64,000 bases of DNA from Allodiplogaster sudhausi (taxonomy: Eukaryota; Nematoda; Chromadorea; Rhabditida; Diplogasteridae): positions 876,001 to 940,000 of the forward strand of contig CALZFC010000067.1 in NCBI GenBank assembly GCA_945643635.1. Direction: 5' to 3'. Positions 61,750 through 64,000 of the stretch are shown piece after piece; position 1 is the first letter of the stretch; each line of letters begins with the position of its first letter. The notes beneath the pieces are model-generated. The model had not been told where the DNA came from. It searched no databases and worked only from the letters and a program-made list of their open reading frames with translations. Made by a program: the position numbers and the translations under genes.

Positions 61750-62927
61750 CAGCCCGCGAGAGATGAAACAAGAAAGTTGCGATGGTTGCATGAGATAGTA
61801 AGTCCAATGGCCGACGACTTTTCCATCTTTTCCCTTCGAGTTACTCACTTTCCATCTTATTCTCTCTCTCTTTCTTCCCCTCTTTCTGTCTCTCTCCCCC
61901 TCTTTCTTTCTCTCTCTCTCTCTTACTCTCTCACACTCTCTCTCTCTCCGCCTCTCTCTCATTCTGCATCTCTCAGACTTACCCATCCAGGGCTGCCCCG
62001 GTTGGGTATGCATATTTTCATATCTCGTTCAGATCTCTGCGGACACTTTATTTTCCACCACACGAGGTATCTCGCGCGCTAGTCATTCATACATACCACC
62101 ATGTTCATCCTCAATCCGGTGACTAGTCTATCTCTTCTTTCTCTCTCGCGCGCTCTCTCTCTCTCTCTCCTTCTCTCTTATTTCCTCTCTCCATTTACTC
62201 ACTTCCCTTCCCCCTATCTTTCCCTTTCTCTTTCTCTTCCTTCTCTCTTTCCCATGTACACGTTCTTTCTAAACCAAACTTTTTCAAGAACCTTAACGGA
62301 TCTCTGTAGAATGACGCGATGTTTCTAGTAATTTAGGATGATTCCATAAAGTAATTTGTAGGCGAGTACACTGTTTATGTAGTCTCTCATTCCCGAGCCC
62401 AACAAAATTCTGGTTTGAATCCACACCTTTTTGCTTGACACAAAGGCGAGAGGACATGTGTTATTTAGAGATCCGCGACTAGAATAGTCAGCACAATTGA
62501 AATAGATTAAGGTTATGTTACATGTTCCTTTCATATTGTGCTCGCGTCTATGGGAAACACATCTATTCTGATCGTTATACCCGCTGAAAATACTAGTAGT
62601 AGTACGACTAGTCTAGTAGTCCTTTCTGTCCCTCACACCATTGCTTTATCTCTCTCTCTTTCTCTCTCTTTCTCTCTCTCTCTAATTTGACAGTAGCTGA
62701 AAACAAATAGGACATTTACGACGACTTTTATAAATCGAAATGATTTTTGATTAGTTACAATTCTTTTGGATTTTCTCTGCTCATAAAATATGCTTCCATC
62801 TGGCTTATTAGTTCCCTCTCATTCTCTCTTACTTACTTTCTCTTTATCTCTCAATCTCTGCTCCATTCTATCTTCTTGTACTGCTAATTCTCACTCTTTC
62901 TCTCTGTCTCTCCCAAGTGCTCGCTAT

Positions 62928-62972
<45 letters not shown>

Positions 62973-63059
62973 CTCTCCCCTATCTCTCTCTCTCTGTATC
63001 TCTCTCTGGCTCTTTATATGTCTCTCTCCCTCTCCTCTCTCTCTCCCTGTATCTCTCTC

Positions 63060-63090
<31 letters not shown>

Positions 63091-63226
63091 TTCGCCACAG
63101 GCATCTTTCCCAGCTGGAGCATTCATATCGCATGTGAAAGAGAGTGTTCCCTCCGATCTGTTTCTCGCTGCCAGTTCTTGCAGCTGTGCGGCAAAGAAAA
63201 AAAGGAAGAGAGTGAGAGAGAGAGAC

Positions 63227-63269
<43 letters not shown>

Positions 63270-63300
63270 GTGAGGGCAGAAGCTAATGGGACACATAAAG
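55900..63300. repeat. CT/GA microsatellite region, no gene recognised
   Basis: CT tracts (plus strand) at 56103-56255, 56395-56520, 56815-56995, 57160-57380, 58105-58470, 58855-59065, 59425-59510, 59948-60225, 60465-60610, 61265-61440, 61860-61975, 62125-62250 and 62820-63095. GA tracts at 58600-58770, 59287-59315, 60755-61140, 61590-61745 and 63205-63275. Unique islands between them (56040-56100, 57000-57130, 59530-59790, 61140-61260, 61450-61560, 63095-63200) have short open frames. The one at 63103 follows acceptor TTCGCCACAG and reads ASFPAGAFISHVKESVPSDL. None could be joined into a gene. Confidence 0.75.
62425..62490 (+). repeat. Outlying copy of module C
   Basis: GACACAAAGGCGAGAGGACA, then ATTTAGAGATCCGCGACTAG, matches module C of the 15.6-42.4 kb field (for example 32385). 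It lies 20 kb from the nearest other copy and shows that the family is dispersed as well as clustered. Confidence 0.7.
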
Positions 63301-63903
63301 TGGAAGATTATGACGCATGAAGAAAGCGCAAGTCACTTGACGACTGGATTAAAAAAAATTGTTCTATTATTTATTTCGTGCGCTATGTATAGCTGACAAT
63401 GAATGTTTTTTCATACATTTACTATTGTTATAAATATGATTATACATGATTTTATATACACTTTTAAAACTTATTTTGCCTCGCATAATGTTCAGATATA
63501 GATAAATGGACTTCATACCTTTTTCCATACTTCATGACGTTCCGAGCTTTTGAGCATTTTGATTAGCCAAATGCACATGTTTATAGTAAAAATTTATCAT
63601 ATCTAGTGTCCACCATCTGTCTCTTTCTCTCACACAGAAAGACTGTGTGTGTATTTGTAATTTTTTTTTTCTTTTATATCCCCTTCGCTTACATCTCTGT
63701 CCTGAGAGTGTTCCCCTTTATAATACTTTATGCACTCTGTACAAAGTTCGTTACTCTGTTACTAATTAAATATAAGATTAATAATAAATAAATAAATGAA
63801 TAAAATAAAATAGAAACTAATTGCAGAGAACATGCTGGCTGGATAGGCAAGCAGAGCAGAGTCGAGAAGATCGAGGAAGTGAGGAGTCGAGGAAAAAAGC
63901 AAG

Positions 63904-64000
63904 ATGTCCAAGACGTCAGCACCCGAGTTCGAGCGGCTTTTGCCTTCCTCAATAGAGTCGACCCCGCCGAATGTCGAAGGCGGCCGCCTTCCACGCGTCG
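63904..64000 (+). CDS. 5' end of a gene truncated by the window edge
   Basis: ATG at 63904 opens a frame to the end of the window: MSKTSAPEFERLLPSSIEST, then PPNVEGGRLPRV. Local GC content rises sharply against the AT-rich upstream and purine-rich leader (63840-63900), as at other coding starts here. There are too few residues to assign a family. The same DNA is also open on the minus strand. Confidence 0.45.
   Translation, partial: MSKTSAPEFERLLPSSIESTPPNVEGGRLPRV

Overview
The window is AT-rich eukaryotic DNA, and several independent signs point to a nematode. The introns are short (45-130 nt where no microsatellite has expanded them), with GT donors and mostly TTTCAG-like acceptors. There is a complete seven-transmembrane chemoreceptor of the nematode STR/SRH/SRI type, a SWEET sugar transporter, an ionotropic-receptor-like glutamate-receptor homologue and cuticle-collagen-like remnants. 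Acceptor-like sites lie directly on start codons, as in spliced-leader trans-splicing. A diplogastrid or rhabditid worm is plausible, but the sequence does not fix the clade. No bacterial, viral or organellar sequence was recognised.

Layout. 0.3-3.1 kb (minus): a chemoreceptor modelled from eight exons, with a C-tract-rich inverted-repeat element and a minisatellite in its introns. 3.1-6.7 kb: intergenic GA tracts and a few unresolved exon-like islands. 6.7-9.7 kb (minus): a complete SWEET transporter, 8 exons, 224 codons, every junction in phase. 9.7-15.5 kb: mostly GA/CT microsatellite with no gene I can defend. 15.5-42.4 kb: a large field of degenerate repeats in which the same cassettes recur about once per kb, mixed with collagen-like pseudogene pieces, two recent segmental duplications, a second copy of the C-tract element and a GRF-type zinc-finger gene with an in-frame stop. 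43.5-47.0 kb (plus): an 11-exon ionotropic-receptor-like gene, 473 codons. 49.4-51.0 kb (plus): a small secreted protein with a glutamine run, 183 codons. 51.6-53.4 kb (minus): an HP1-like chromo plus chromo-shadow protein. 54-63.8 kb: long GA and CT tracts. 63.9-64.0 kb: the start of a gene cut by the window edge.

The genes do not form an operon or pathway. A chemoreceptor, an IR-like receptor, a sugar transporter, a secreted protein and a chromatin protein are a normal unlinked mixture for a worm chromosome arm. The unusual part is the repeat field. It has 28 or so copies of a short core (AAACCGCCG next to TATTTATA, that is TATAAATA on the other strand) held in the same arrangement among diverged flanks. 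Either it is a decayed tandem gene family or the core is a repeated promoter-like cassette.

Many long Ser-Leu or Arg-Glu open frames in this window are translated (CT)n or (GA)n tracts and are not annotated as genes.
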